A DNA stretch of 64,000 nucleotides, taken from assembly GCA_001875255.1 (NCBI GenBank), contig MJAN01000002.1, forward strand, positions 1 through 64,000, written 5' to 3'. The number at the start of each line of letters is the position of its first letter. Position 1 is the stretch's first letter. The notes below the pieces were generated by a model. It had not been told where the DNA came from, did not search any database, and worked only from the letters and a program-made list of their open reading frames with translations. Positions 9,491-18,115 of this stretch are shown piece after piece. Both the position numbers and the translations under genes were made by a program. Origin of the DNA: Candidatus Sabulitectum silens (GTDB lineage: Bacteria; Fermentibacterota; Fermentibacteria; Fermentibacterales; JCC-6).

Positions 9491-10056
9491 TAGACCTCGG
9501 ACATGAAGTGGCGTTCCACCATTATCCTCTTGAGTTCCTTCTTGAATATTTCCCTGTCCCGGAGCTCGCTCTGGAGTTCCTTCTGGGCATTCTCCAGCTC
9601 GGCGGATTCAAGCCTGAACTTCCTGAAGGCCTTCCTGTATGTGTCCCTTGCGGCCTTGAGCTCTTCCGGATCGGTCTTTTTGGCTTCCTCGGTGTCGTGG
9701 AGGAGCTTCCTGGCCTTGTCGAAGGCCTTTCTGGCCTCGGCGGCCTGAACGGTTTCCGCCTTTACCTCTTCGGTGAACTGGGCGATCTCTTCCTTGCTGA
9801 AATCCATTTCGGTCTTGATCCTGGTTTCCAGGTCGTCGAGCACCGGCACGAGGTACTGCTTCAGCTCGTGTATGTAGGAGGCGTACCTGGCAACGGTGGT
9901 GTTGAGCTTCTTCTCCTTGCGGGTGTTCTTCAGTGTGTGCAGCTTTTCCTGCCAGCTGTGAAGCTGGTGAAGACTGGTGGCGAGATCCCTCCGGAGTTCG
10001 TTCTTGAAATGGATGTCGCTTTTGAGTTTTCGCTCCTGTACATTGTGCTGATTCAC
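9490..10056 (-). CDS. Long coiled-coil protein
   Basis: The 188-residue protein begins at GTG 10056 behind GGAGATAAA. Nearly the whole chain is charged heptad-type helix (LHSWQEKLHTLKNTRKEKK, FTEEVKAETVQAAEARKAFD, AELENAQKELQSELRDREIF). There is no signal peptide or membrane segment. It is coupled to the MtfA-like peptidase by overlapping stop and start. No family was recognised; a structural or adaptor role for the peptidase is plausible. Confidence 0.7.
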   Translation of the reverse strand: MNQHNVQERKLKSDIHFKNELRRDLATSLHQLHSWQEKLHTLKNTRKEKKLNTTVARYASYIHELKQYLVPVLDDLETRIKTEMDFSKEEIAQFTEEVKAETVQAAEARKAFDKARKLLHDTEEAKKTDPEELKAARDTYRKAFRKFRLESAELENAQKELQSELRDREIFKKELKRIMVERHFMSEV

Positions 10057-10112
10057 TTTATCTCCTTATTTCTATATTAATTCGTGAATATCTTTCCCAG
10101 GTTGCAGGGCGG

Positions 10113-10141
10113 TTTATGCTATCAAAAGGCTCTTCTGTCAA
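10113..10141 (-). promoter_or_regulatory. Promoter of the coiled-coil/MtfA operon
   Basis: On the minus strand TTGACA (10141-10136) and CATAAA (10118-10113) are 17 bases apart, about 57 bases ahead of the GTG start. It lies at the very 3' end of the CYTH gene. Confidence 0.6.
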
Positions 10142-10676
10142 GAGTTAGAAAAGCCGGAGCGGTTCTGATACCGTTTTCAAGGGCAATGTAGCTCTCGAAT
10201 AATCCCCGGGAAGCATCCAGGCCAAGTGTTCGGCATGCCTCTGAAACACCCTCGGGGGTGTTCGCTTCTATCTCTATGAAACAGCCGAAGGGAAGCCCGT
10301 CGAGACATACCTTGCCCAGGCCCGGCAGGACCCATATCTCCCTTTCCTTGAAATATCTGCGAACCGGATGGTAGCCAAGTACCCGGAACAGTTCCATTGC
10401 CTGGCCCATGGAAGCGCCGAGAACGGTTTCGTGTTCCATCCTGTTCTTCATGGCGCCGGGGATGCAGGGCTCCTTCACAGTGAGAATGACCTGGCCGGCG
10501 TACTCCCTGAGGCGGAGCAGCCTGCCACTGTTACCGAGGCTGCCCCCTTCGTCGTCCAGTATGGTGTTGCTCTCGGGGGCGGCGGCCTGTTCCAGAACGG
10601 CACCGGCGTCGGCAAGCCTTTCCCGGAGTTCCTCAAAACCGCTAACCTTGAATTTGAGCTCTACTTCCGGGTGCAT
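10122..10676 (-). CDS. CYTH-domain protein (class IV adenylate cyclase-like)
   Basis: The 184-residue protein begins with the ExExK signature EVELKFKV (residues 4-11), followed by LLRLREYAGQVILTVKEP and CFIEIEANTPEGV, the alternating charged strands of a CYTH triphosphate tunnel. Members are CyaB-type cyclases, thiamine triphosphatases or inorganic triphosphatases that use Mg2+ or Mn2+; which one applies cannot be read from sequence. The ATG follows GGAGGG. Intact frame, cytoplasmic. Confidence 0.85.
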   Translation of the reverse strand: MHPEVELKFKVSGFEELRERLADAGAVLEQAAAPESNTILDDEGGSLGNSGRLLRLREYAGQVILTVKEPCIPGAMKNRMEHETVLGASMGQAMELFRVLGYHPVRRYFKEREIWVLPGLGKVCLDGLPFGCFIEIEANTPEGVSEACRTLGLDASRGLFESYIALENGIRTAPAFLTLDRRAF

Positions 10677-10700
10677 GGATTCCCTCCGGTGTTACAGGAT

Positions 10701-10727
10701 TTGACCTTTTGCCTATATTACTATAAA
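10701..10727 (+). promoter_or_regulatory. Probable promoter of tRNA-Ser(TGA)
   Basis: TTGACC (10701-10706) and TATAAA (10722-10727), spacing 15, lie just before the tRNA. The spacing is short, so the -10 assignment is tentative, but this is the only AT-rich segment in the gap. Confidence 0.45.
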
Positions 10728-10739
10728 TTACCGGCCAAC

Positions 10740-10826
10740 GGAGGACTAGTCTAATTGGTAAGGCAGCGGATTTGAAATCCGCCGGGCTAATCACCCTTCG
10801 GGGTTCGAGTCCCCGGTCCTCCGCCA
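10740..10826 (+). tRNA. tRNA-Ser (anticodon TGA)
   Basis: The acceptor stem GGAGGAC/GTCCTCC, discriminator G and encoded CCA (10824-10826) are present. The anticodon arm GCGGA-TTTGAAA-TCCGC gives TGA, reading UCA and UCG. The 16-base variable region holds a GGG/CCC stem, so this is class II; T loop TTCGAGT. The anticodon is TGA, not TCA, so this is not tRNA-Sec. Confidence 0.93.
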
Positions 10827-10847
10827 ACTTTCTTTTCCGGGAGACTT

Positions 10848-11243
10848 ATGACCGACTCCATGTTCATGGGCAGCAGGAAACTCATCGTAACCGGCGACCG
10901 CATACTGGTCAGCCCTCCATCAGCCGGGGAAAGAACCGATTCCGGCCTCTATGTCCCGGATTCCGCAGCCGACGGCAGGAAGGTTCTCGGGGGATGGGTG
11001 GAAGCCGTGGGGCCGGGCTACCCCATACCCGAGGCCACGGACCCCTCGGAGGAACCATGGAAGCCAACCGATTCCCCTTCAATACGGCATTATCCCCTTC
11101 AGGTGGAAAAGGGGGATTTCGTCCTTTACGTTAAAAGCGCCTCCTGGGAGATCAGGCTCGATTCGGTGAAGTACTTCGTGGTTCCCTACTCTTCGGTGCT
11201 TGTGATACTCCGCTCACCACTGGATGTGGAACAGGCGGAGTAA
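10848..11243 (+). CDS. GroES-like co-chaperonin (Cpn10 fold)
   Basis: 131 residues with the Cpn10 pattern: KLIVTGDRILVSPPSAGERT, DSGLYVPDSA (the mobile-loop region), GGWVEAVGPG and VEKGDFVLYVKSA. The end, KYFVVPYSSVLVILR, corresponds to the last GroES strand. There is an insert of about 25 residues (PEATDPSEEPWKPTDSPS) compared with a typical GroES of 95 residues, and no groEL lies next to it. It could be a second, divergent co-chaperonin. The ATG follows GGGAGACTT and the gene begins 21 bases after the tRNA, so they may be cotranscribed. Confidence 0.8.
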   Translation: MTDSMFMGSRKLIVTGDRILVSPPSAGERTDSGLYVPDSAADGRKVLGGWVEAVGPGYPIPEATDPSEEPWKPTDSPSIRHYPLQVEKGDFVLYVKSASWEIRLDSVKYFVVPYSSVLVILRSPLDVEQAE

Positions 11244-11249
11244 CAGGTA

Positions 11250-11729
11250 CTATCTGAAGATCGTTCCCAGCAGGCTGCTGTCGGAAACCCTCCAACCGCT
11301 GTTCTCCCATGCCATACCAAAGGACACCGATGCCCCGTTCAGGTAGGTGAGCACTACGGTTGCAGTCCTGCCCTCGAGGGTTGCCCTCTCGTTCTCTATC
11401 ATTGACACAGGCATCAGTGTGGCCTCGCCGAGGACTTTTCCCAGTATTTCCTCGTTTGTGAGGAACTCAAAGTCCGCAACCGTTATCCTGCCACCGTATC
11501 TTCGGGCCAGAAAGCTCCCGGCCAGGGCCGGGTCTTCGGCGATTATCTCCCTGGCCTGGTCAAGAAAACCGGTTATCGCTCCGTAGAGATCCTCGGTAAG
11601 AAGCCCTTCCAGGGCGTAGCCGTCCTGGTACTCTATGGCTTCCATGAGGTCGTAGGCGGTGTCGATGGGATCACCGGCTGACTCAAAGGTTATAGCCAGT
11701 ATCACTCCAATAAAAAGATATTTGCGCAT
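11250..11729 (-). CDS. Small exported protein of unknown function
   Basis: 159 residues from ATG 11729 behind AAGGAG. The signal-like N-terminus MRKYLFIGVILAITFESAG precedes helical segments (DTAYDLMEAIEYQDGYALEG, GAITGFLDQAREIIAED) and a beta-rich end (TATVVLTYLNGASVSFGMAW, GWRVSDSS). The pattern resembles a small alpha+beta cone fold such as DUF4878/NTF2-type lumicin-like domains, but no family can be assigned. Its promoter is the repeat element at 11749-11794. Confidence 0.6.
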   Translation of the reverse strand: MRKYLFIGVILAITFESAGDPIDTAYDLMEAIEYQDGYALEGLLTEDLYGAITGFLDQAREIIAEDPALAGSFLARRYGGRITVADFEFLTNEEILGKVLGEATLMPVSMIENERATLEGRTATVVLTYLNGASVSFGMAWENSGWRVSDSSLLGTIFR

Positions 11730-11748
11730 TGAGTCATCTCCTTGCCCT

Positions 11749-11794
11749 GCAATACATTACAAAATCTATTTGTCAAGTTTACGGATGGCTTCGG
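11749..11794 (-). promoter_or_regulatory. Promoter-containing repeat, copy A
   Basis: Read on the minus strand, AAGCCATCCGTAAA is followed by C, then TTGACA (11776-11771), a 16-base spacer and TATTGC (11754-11749). The same element, with about five differences over 45 bases, occurs on the plus strand at 60456-60498. Here it overlaps the last codons of the PHP gene and lies just upstream of the exported-protein gene that starts at 11729. Confidence 0.6.
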
Positions 11795-12725
11795 CTATCC
11801 AGGTCCTTCCCCGGCGGTGCACTTCCAGGTAGACAGGCGGGGAAACCGGGCCGAGGCAGTGAACCCCGGCTTCCAGGATAACCTCCGACCGGCCCCTTAT
11901 CCTTACCCCTCCCGAGGCGGGAAGTTTCAGGAAGAGGCTGCCTTCGTGGATGGTGGAGCGGTAGCCCGAGGCGTCGCCGGCGATGTTGTTGCTTATGAAG
12001 CACCGGCCTTTCCTGAGGGCATCGGTGAACTGCTCCGGGGTTTCCAGTGGCTCATTGGTGAGTATGTGGGTCCTGACCCTGTCGAAGAGCATGCGGTAGT
12101 TGAAGACATCTTTGCCCAGTATCCGGTGGCCGTGGGCATCGGCTCCCCCACCAGGCATCCCCCTGTTTCGAACCAGATATCAACGGCTTCCGGGTTGGGG
12201 TGAAGTACCCTTTTATCGGCTTCCCGAATACTGCGCCACAAGTTCAGGGGCTCACACCCCTCTTCCACATGCTCATCCAGTTCCAACCCTCAACGCCGTT
12301 CACCGGGCAATCGGTTCCGACGGTCCAGGGATACTCGCCCATTCCGGGAATGTGAGGTCTTTTCTCCGCTGGATGGGCGATGATGGCGATCCCGCCGGCT
12401 GATCGAACATCCTCAAGCTGCCGTAGAATGTGGCCTCCGGGTCGTATGGAATCCACGCCGTACACCAGAAGATGGCTCTTCCGGTCGGTGTGCTCCAGCT
12501 CGCAGCCCACTATGGTGAGAAGCCCTTCGGACCTTCTGCCGTGCCAGCCCTGGTCCATCAGGGCAAGTGTCCTGTGATCGTTGAAGGCTATGTAGTCCAG
12601 CCCGGCGTCGATACCGGCACGGACTATGTCCCCGGGTTCGCCCCTGCCGTCGGACCTGGTGGTGTGAACGTGGAGGACCCCCGTGGCACAGTGCCTGTGG
12701 AAGGCCACGGGGGTCCGCCGGTCAT
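11766..12725 (-). CDS. PHP-domain phosphoesterase (frame-broken)
   Basis: PHP metal-binding motifs are clear: VLHVHTTRSDG (HxH and Asp), YIAFNDHRTLA, GCELEH and IAIIAHPAE. The C-terminal part holds an IRKLDK ending and a beta domain (VRIRGRSEVILEAGVHCLG). About 318 residues after repair of lost bases near 12265 and 12140. An ATG at 12725 behind AGGGGAT would join if one C is restored in the CCCCC run at 12708-12713; otherwise GTG 12708 starts it. Metal-dependent phosphoesterase of unknown substrate; this is the CehA/McbA-like or RNase AM-like PHP class. Confidence 0.8.
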
Positions 12726-12730
12726 GGTGA

Positions 12731-13927
12731 TTATCCCCTGCGCTTCTTTATCTCTTTTACAAGGGCAGGGATCACCTCGAAGAGGTCGCCCACGAAGCCC
12801 TCGGTGCAGAAACCGAATATGTTGGCCTCGGGGTCTTTGTTCACGGCGTATATGGTATCGGAGGACTGCATGCCCACCCGGTGCTGCACGGCGCCGGAGA
12901 TACCCACCGCCAGGTATGTTTTCGGCTGAACGGTCTTGCCGGTCTGGCCCACCTGCCTGGGATACTCTATCCAGCCGTTGTCCACCGCGGCCCGGCTGGC
13001 TCCCACGGTGCCGCCCAGTAAATGGGCCAGCTCGTGGAGAAGGTGGTAGTTCTCGGGGTTCTTCATTCCCCTGCCCCCGGAGATCACTATTTCAGCCTCG
13101 GTTATATCCACCTCGTCGCCCTCGGTGGGTATGAATTCCAGGACCTCGGTCCGGGAGGCCAGGAGGTCTTCTGTAAGCTCGAGCTCGACGACCTCGCCGG
13201 TCCTGCCGGTGTCCGGCTCAGCCGGTTTCATCACGCCGGGGCGCACCGTGGACATCTGGGGCCTTGTGCGGTCGCAGACGATGGTGGCCATGATGTTGCC
13301 CCCGAAGGCCGGGCGGGTCTGCATTAGAAGCCCTGTTTCCCGGTCTATGTGAAGTTCGGTGCAGTCGGCGGTGAGGCCTGTGTCCAGGGTTTTGGACACC
13401 CTTGGCATCACATCCCTGCCTGTGGTGGTGGCAGCAGCCAGAACTATCTCCGGCCTTTCGTCCCTTATGACCCTGGTGAGTATGTTGTTCCAGGGCTCGG
13501 TCCTGAACTGGGAGAGGCCGGGATGGACCGCGGTGAGTACCCTGTCTGCCCCGGCGTGTATCAGCTGTTCGGCGGAATCATGGGGATCATCGGTTATCAT
13601 AAGGGCCGTAACGGTCTTTTCACCGGCGGAGAGCTTCCTGGCCTCGCCCAGGAGCTCGAAGGCGCTTCGGTCCGGAATGCCCTCCCTCAGTTCGCAGAGA
13701 ACCAGGATCCCTGAGTACTTTGCCAGCTCTTCAGGGTCGCCCCCGAAGGAATGGTGCACCACGAGGGCTCCGAAGGGGCATGAATCCACGCAGATGCTGC
13801 AAAGGGTGCAGAGGTCGGATACCACCGCCTTCCTCTCCTGGTTCACGGAAAGGGCTCCCACGGGGCATGTCTTTACGCACAGACCGCAGCCGGTGCATTC
13901 ATCCTTTATTTCCAGAAATCCGCCCAT
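12731..13927 (-). CDS. etfA: Electron transfer flavoprotein alpha subunit with N-terminal ferredoxin domain
   Basis: 398 residues from ATG 13927 behind AAGGAGGG. Residues 1-60 carry two 4Fe-4S motifs, CTGCGLCVKTCP and CTLCSICVDSCP, then an EtfA N-domain and the FAD-binding C-domain (ISGGRGMKNPENY, GASRAAVDNGWI, VQPKTYLAVGISGAVQH). Ferredoxin-fused EtfA is known from the caffeyl-CoA reductase complex (CarE), where Etf takes part in flavin-based electron bifurcation. It lies behind etfB with an overlapping ribosome site, and next to an acyl-CoA dehydrogenase, so the three probably form one complex. Confidence 0.93.
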   Translation of the reverse strand: MGGFLEIKDECTGCGLCVKTCPVGALSVNQERKAVVSDLCTLCSICVDSCPFGALVVHHSFGGDPEELAKYSGILVLCELREGIPDRSAFELLGEARKLSAGEKTVTALMITDDPHDSAEQLIHAGADRVLTAVHPGLSQFRTEPWNNILTRVIRDERPEIVLAAATTTGRDVMPRVSKTLDTGLTADCTELHIDRETGLLMQTRPAFGGNIMATIVCDRTRPQMSTVRPGVMKPAEPDTGRTGEVVELELTEDLLASRTEVLEFIPTEGDEVDITEAEIVISGGRGMKNPENYHLLHELAHLLGGTVGASRAAVDNGWIEYPRQVGQTGKTVQPKTYLAVGISGAVQHRVGMQSSDTIYAVNKDPEANIFGFCTEGFVGDLFEVIPALVKEIKKRRG

Positions 13928-13928
13928 G

Positions 13929-14716
13929 TCAGCCCTCCTTCCCTTCACCCAGAAGAAGGTCAGCCAGCCTGGCCGCCAGTTCCTCCGGTGCTCCGGTGTG
14001 AATCTCTCCCCCGGTCCTGGCTTCAGGGGTGGCGGTTACCACCACCTTCGTGGGGGAACCCTCCAGGCCGGTTTCCGCTTCCGTGAGGCCCAGGTCCCCG
14101 AGGCCCCAGGTGGGGATCTCCGCCTTGCGGGACTTCATCTTTCCCCTGAGGCTTGCGATCCGGGGCACATTGGCGTCCTTCAGTATGGTGAGCACCGCTG
14201 GAAGTTCACTTTTGACCACCTGTGTACCTGTTTCCACATATCGCTCGGTTACCACGGAACCTTCCTTCATTTCCCTCACTTTACCCACGAATGTTATCTG
14301 GGGCCAGTTCAGGGAGGCGGCTACGCTGGGGCCGGTCTGGGCGGTGTCACCGTCGATAGCCTGTTTGCCGAAGAAAACCGCGTGGACACCTCCGATGCGG
14401 TCCACGGCGGCGGCCAGGGTGTGGCTGGTTGCCCATGTGTCGGCGCCGGCGAAGGCCCGGTCGCTGACCAGAACGGCATCGTCGGCCCCCATGGAAATGG
14501 CCTCCCTGAGGATGGCCTCCGCCTGGGGGGGACCCATGGTGATCACGGTTACGGACCCGCCAAGCTCGTCCCGCCACCTGAGGGCCTCTTCCAGGGCATA
14601 TGTGTCAAAGGGGTTCATTATGGAGGGCACGCCGTCCCGGATCAGGGTCCCCTTTCGGGATCGATCCGGACCTCGGCGGTGTCCGGTACCTGTTTTACTG
14701 CAACGACGAACTTCAT
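13929..14716 (-). CDS. etfB: Electron transfer flavoprotein beta subunit (one lost base)
   Basis: The N-terminus MKFVVAVKQVPDTAEVRIDP (ATG 14716) continues, after one G is restored in the GGGG run near 14650, into LIRDGVPSIMNPFDTYALEE. EtfB features: ITMGPPQAEAILREAISMGA, GKQAIDGDTAQTGPSVA (the AMP/FAD loop) and VPRIASLRGKMKSRK. About 262 residues, the usual length. It binds the second nucleotide or bifurcating FAD and pairs with the downstream EtfA. Confidence 0.92.
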
Positions 14717-14722
14717 CGGATC

Positions 14723-15876
14723 CTACTTTCTGTGGGCTTCCTTTATCATGGCGTGGGCTATGACGCTCCTCTGTATCTGGTTTGTGCCCTCGTAAATCTG
14801 GGTTATCTTGGCGTCACGCATCATTTTTTCCACCGGGTACTCCTTCATGTAGCCGTAGCCACCCAGTATCTGAACCGCGTCGGTGGTAACCTTCATGGCC
14901 ACATCGCTGGCGAAGACCTTGGCCATGGCGGACTCCTTTTCGAATTTCTTCGCCCCGCTGTCCATCATCCTTGCCACGGAGTATGTGAGGGCCCTTGCTG
15001 CCTCTATCTGGGTTCCCATGTCCGCCAGCATGAACTGAAGTCCCTGGAAGGAGTCGATCCTGACGCCGAACTGCTTCCTCTGTGCGGCGTACCTGAGTGC
15101 CTCGTCCAGGCGCCCTGGGCTATGCCTACGGCCTGGGCCGCAACCCCGGGCCGGGAGTTGTCCAGGGTTTTCATGGCAACTATGAAACCCATTCCCTCCC
15201 GGGCTATGAGGTTCTCCGCGGGAACCCTGCAGTCCTCAAATATCAGCTCCCGGGTGGCGGAGGCGCGGATACCCATTTTGTCTTCCTTCTTGCCGTAGCT
15301 GAAGCCCGGTGTTCCCTCCTCCACTATGAATGCGCTGGCGCCCCTGGCGCCGCGGTCGGGGTCGGTGAGGGCTATCACGGTGTATATCTGGGCCTCTCCG
15401 CCGTTGGTTATCCACTGTTTCGTTCCGTTGAGCACATAGTGGTCGCCGTCCTTTATTGCACGGGTCTTCACACCGCCGGCATCGCTTCCCGCCTCGGGCT
15501 CGGTGAGGGCGAAGGCGCAGAGATTCTCGCCGGATGCAAGCCGGGGAAGGAACTTATGCTTCTGCTCCTCGGTGCCCATGAGGATTATCGGCATGGCTCC
15601 CAGGGCATTGGCTGCGTACGAAACGGCAATGCCGCCGCAGTAGCGGCTGAGCTCCTCGGTTGCCACCACCAGGGAGAGGCTTCCCATACCTGTTCCGCCG
15701 TACTCCTCGGGGATGTATATGGTGAAGAGGTCGCTCTGGGCCAAAACATCCATTATTTCCCGGGGGAAACGGTTCTCCTCGTCGAGTTCGGCCCTTATCG
15801 GAAGGATGTACTTCTCGCCTATCTCGGCGCATATCTCCCGTATTCCGATGATGTCCTCGTTGAGCATATAGTCCAT
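14723..15876 (-). CDS. Acyl-CoA dehydrogenase (one lost base)
   Basis: About 384 residues: FAD and substrate motifs [16 protein letters not shown] and [10 protein letters not shown], then [19 protein letters not shown], and after one lost base near 15115 [20 protein letters not shown]. The catalytic base Glu is in YEGTNQIQR and [12 protein letters not shown] precedes it, as in butyryl/short-chain acyl-CoA dehydrogenases. Stop and start codons are tightly packed with etfB and rnc. With ferredoxin-fused EtfA it may act as an enoyl-CoA reductase in a bifurcating complex; ordinary beta-oxidation is the alternative. Confidence 0.9.
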
Positions 15877-15877
15877 T

Positions 15878-16567
15878 CTATTCCTCGCCTTCAGCTTTTT
15901 TCAGGGCCATTTCGGCCGCCGCCATTTCCGCGTTCTTCCTGCTGGCGGCTCTGCCCCTGCCCAGCACTTTTCCATTAACGGTTACACTGATGTCGAACAC
16001 CGGAGCGTGGGGAGGTCCGGTGACTCTTTCTGTATGGTATTCCGGCAGGGGGATCCTCCTTGCCTGGCAGTATTCCTGCAGTCGTGATTTAGGGTCGCCG
16101 CCTCCGCTGGTTTCCTCGGTATGAAGAAGGGTCTGCCTCACGAAATCCATGGCCTTCGGGAAACCGCTGTCGGCGAAAAGGGCTCCGGCAACCGCTTCAT
16201 AGGCGTCGGCGGCCACGGAGTCGGGGATCTCCCCATTCCGGAAGTCGCCTCCAGTGATGATCAGTTCCCTGAGTCCCAACCTGTCGGCGCACCTTGCCAG
16301 GGTTGATTTTCGCACCAGACCTATCTTCATCCTTGTAAGCTCCCCCTCGGAGGCCCCCGGTGAATCCTGAAGGAGACTCCACCTGACCGTCAGCTCTATC
16401 ACCGCGTCGCCCAGGAACTCGAAACGCTGGTTGTCAGGGGTGTTCCGGGAGGAGGGGTGTGTGAGGGCCTGGCGCAGTAGGTCGGAGCGGCTGAACAGCC
16501 GCTCCAGACTTTCATAAGCGTTGATATCAGCTGTCAACCTTGTACTTGCGAAGGGCAATGGTAACAT
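15878..16567 (-). CDS. rnc: Ribonuclease III
   Basis: The RNase III signature NQRFEFLGDAVIEL (residues 45-58) with catalytic Glu/Asp, AADAYEAVAGALFADSGF (second acidic pair), then a dsRBD (SRLQEYCQARRIPLPEYHTE, VLGRGRAASRKNAEMAAAEM). It processes rRNA and dsRNA. The longest start, ATG 16567, overlaps fabF by 41 bases; a TTG at 16537 that overlaps the fabF stop would remove most of that and is equally likely. Confidence 0.93.
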   Translation of the reverse strand: MLPLPFASTRLTADINAYESLERLFSRSDLLRQALTHPSSRNTPDNQRFEFLGDAVIELTVRWSLLQDSPGASEGELTRMKIGLVRKSTLARCADRLGLRELIITGGDFRNGEIPDSVAADAYEAVAGALFADSGFPKAMDFVRQTLLHTEETSGGGDPKSRLQEYCQARRIPLPEYHTERVTGPPHAPVFDISVTVNGKVLGRGRAASRKNAEMAAAEMALKKAEGEE

Positions 16568-17779
16568 TGTGCCCGCCGAAGCCCAGGGAATTGCTCAGGG
16601 CATGCTCGATGGCAGCTTCCCTTGCTTTGCCCGGGACATAGTCGAGGTCGCAGCCTTCGCCGGGGTTCTCGAGGGTGGCCGTGGGGGTACGATCCCGTGC
16701 TTCAGAGCCAGGGCGGTGAGGGTTACCTCCATGCTTCCCGTTGCCCCGAGCATGTGGCCGTGAACCGACTTGGTGCTGGATACCATCACTTTGTCCGCAT
16801 GGCTTCCCAGGGCGGTCCTGATCGCCATGGTCTCGTTCACATCGTTAAGCAGTGTAGAGGTTCCGTGGGCATTTACATAATCAACCTTGTCCGGCGAGAT
16901 CCCGGCGTCCTTCATGGCCATTATCATTGACCTTGCGCAGCCCTCTCCCCCGGGTGCCGGTGCCGTTATGTGGTGGGCGTCGCATGACATTCCCACACCG
17001 GTTATCTCGGCGATGATGTCTGCACCCCTGTCCAGGGCGTGCTGAAGGTCTTCCAGAACAAGAATGGAAGCGCCCTCGGCGATAACGAAGCCGTCGCGGT
17101 CACGGTCGAATGGTCTGGATGCCTTTTCCGGCGTATCGTTGAAGGATGTGGAAAGGGCCTTCATGGAGCAGAAACCCCCGACACTCATTATGGTGAGGGG
17201 TGCTTCGCTTCCGCCGGTGATCATTGCTTCGGCACGGCCCAGCCTTATGGCATCCACCGCGGTGGCCAGGGCATGGGTACTGGAGGCGCAGGCGGTAACG
17301 GTGGCGAAGTTGGGACCCCTGGCGCCTATCTCTATGGCAACCTGCCCCGCCGCCATGTTGCTGATCATCATGGGAACGAAGAGGGAGCTTATCCGTCTTG
17401 GTCCCCTTTCCAGGGCGATGGTGTGCTGCTCCTCGTAGGTTTGAAGGCCGCCCACTCCGGAACCGATGATAACACCAACCCTCTCAGGGTCTATGGTAAT
17501 ATCCGAAAGGCCTGAATTTTTCCAGGCTTCCCGGGCGGCCACCATGGCGAACTGTGTGTAGCGGTCGTTCCGCCTTACCGCTTTGGCCCCGAGAAATTCC
17601 TCCGGGTCAAAATCCTTTATTTCCCCTGCAACCTGACTGGTAAACGGTTCCGGGTCGATAACGGATAATCTTCCGATACCGCTTGTGCCAGCTGCGGCGT
17701 TCTGCCAGGCCTCGGAAGGGGTGTTGCCGATTGGGCTCAAAACTCCAAGACCTGTGATAACTACCCGCTTTTCAGCCAC
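16527..17779 (-). CDS. fabF: 3-oxoacyl-ACP synthase II (one lost base)
   Basis: GTG start at 17779 behind GGGAGGATTTCC. KAS II motifs: VVITGLGVLSPIGN, active Cys in TVTACASSTHALA (residue about 165), the two His in NAHGTSTLLNDVNE and KSVHGHMLGATGSME. After one C is restored in the run near 16692 the C-terminus reads LSNSLGFGGHNVTI and ends KYKVDS. About 417 residues. It elongates fatty acids on ACP. Second in the acpP-fabF-rnc order, part of a fatty-acid operon. Confidence 0.94.
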
Positions 17780-17806
17780 GGAAATCCTCCCGATAGTCAA
17801 TCCGGC

Positions 17807-17837
17807 GAAACGCTGCGCCCCCTGGATGCAGCGTTTC
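17807..17837 (-). promoter_or_regulatory. Intergenic hairpin between acpP and fabF
   Basis: GAAACGCTGC (17807-17816) pairs perfectly with GCAGCGTTTC (17828-17837) across an 11-base loop. There is no T run on either side, so it is more likely an RNA-processing or stabilising hairpin, perhaps an RNase III site, than a terminator. It could set the acpP:fabF ratio. Confidence 0.5.
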
Positions 17838-17862
17838 ACCGGGATTTCAAACTTGTTTCCAG

Positions 17863-18102
17863 CTAGCCTTCAATACCCTTGGAGTGCAGGAACTCCACAA
17901 CGGCGCCCACTGTTTCCAGGGTGTTGCCCTCTTCATCGGAAATTTTCAGATTGAACTCGTCCTCGAGGTCCATCATGAGATCGACCATGTCCAGGGAATC
18001 GGCGCCAAGGTCGTTCTTGAGGTCTGCGGTGGGGGTTACCTCTTCCCGCTTCACGTTCAATCTGCTGACAATAATATCAGAGATGCGGTTTTCAAGAGAC
18101 AT
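17863..18102 (-). CDS. acpP: Acyl carrier protein
   Basis: 79 residues, strongly acidic, with the 4'-phosphopantetheine site DLGADSLDMVDL (Ser about 36). The length and position between fabG and fabF are standard. ATG 18102 follows GAAAGGAAG. Intact frame. Confidence 0.96.
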   Translation of the reverse strand: MSLENRISDIIVSRLNVKREEVTPTADLKNDLGADSLDMVDLMMDLEDEFNLKISDEEGNTLETVGAVVEFLHSKGIEG

Positions 18103-18115
18103 ATTTCTTCCTTTC

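Noticed and set aside
10740..10826. The class II tRNA near the genes looked like a possible tRNA-Sec
   Set aside because: Its anticodon is TGA (reads UCA), not TCA, and acceptor and D stems have ordinary lengths. It is tRNA-Ser.
13359..14795. A 478-residue open frame antisense to etfA and etfB
   Set aside because: It lies fully opposite two conserved genes and has no domain features.
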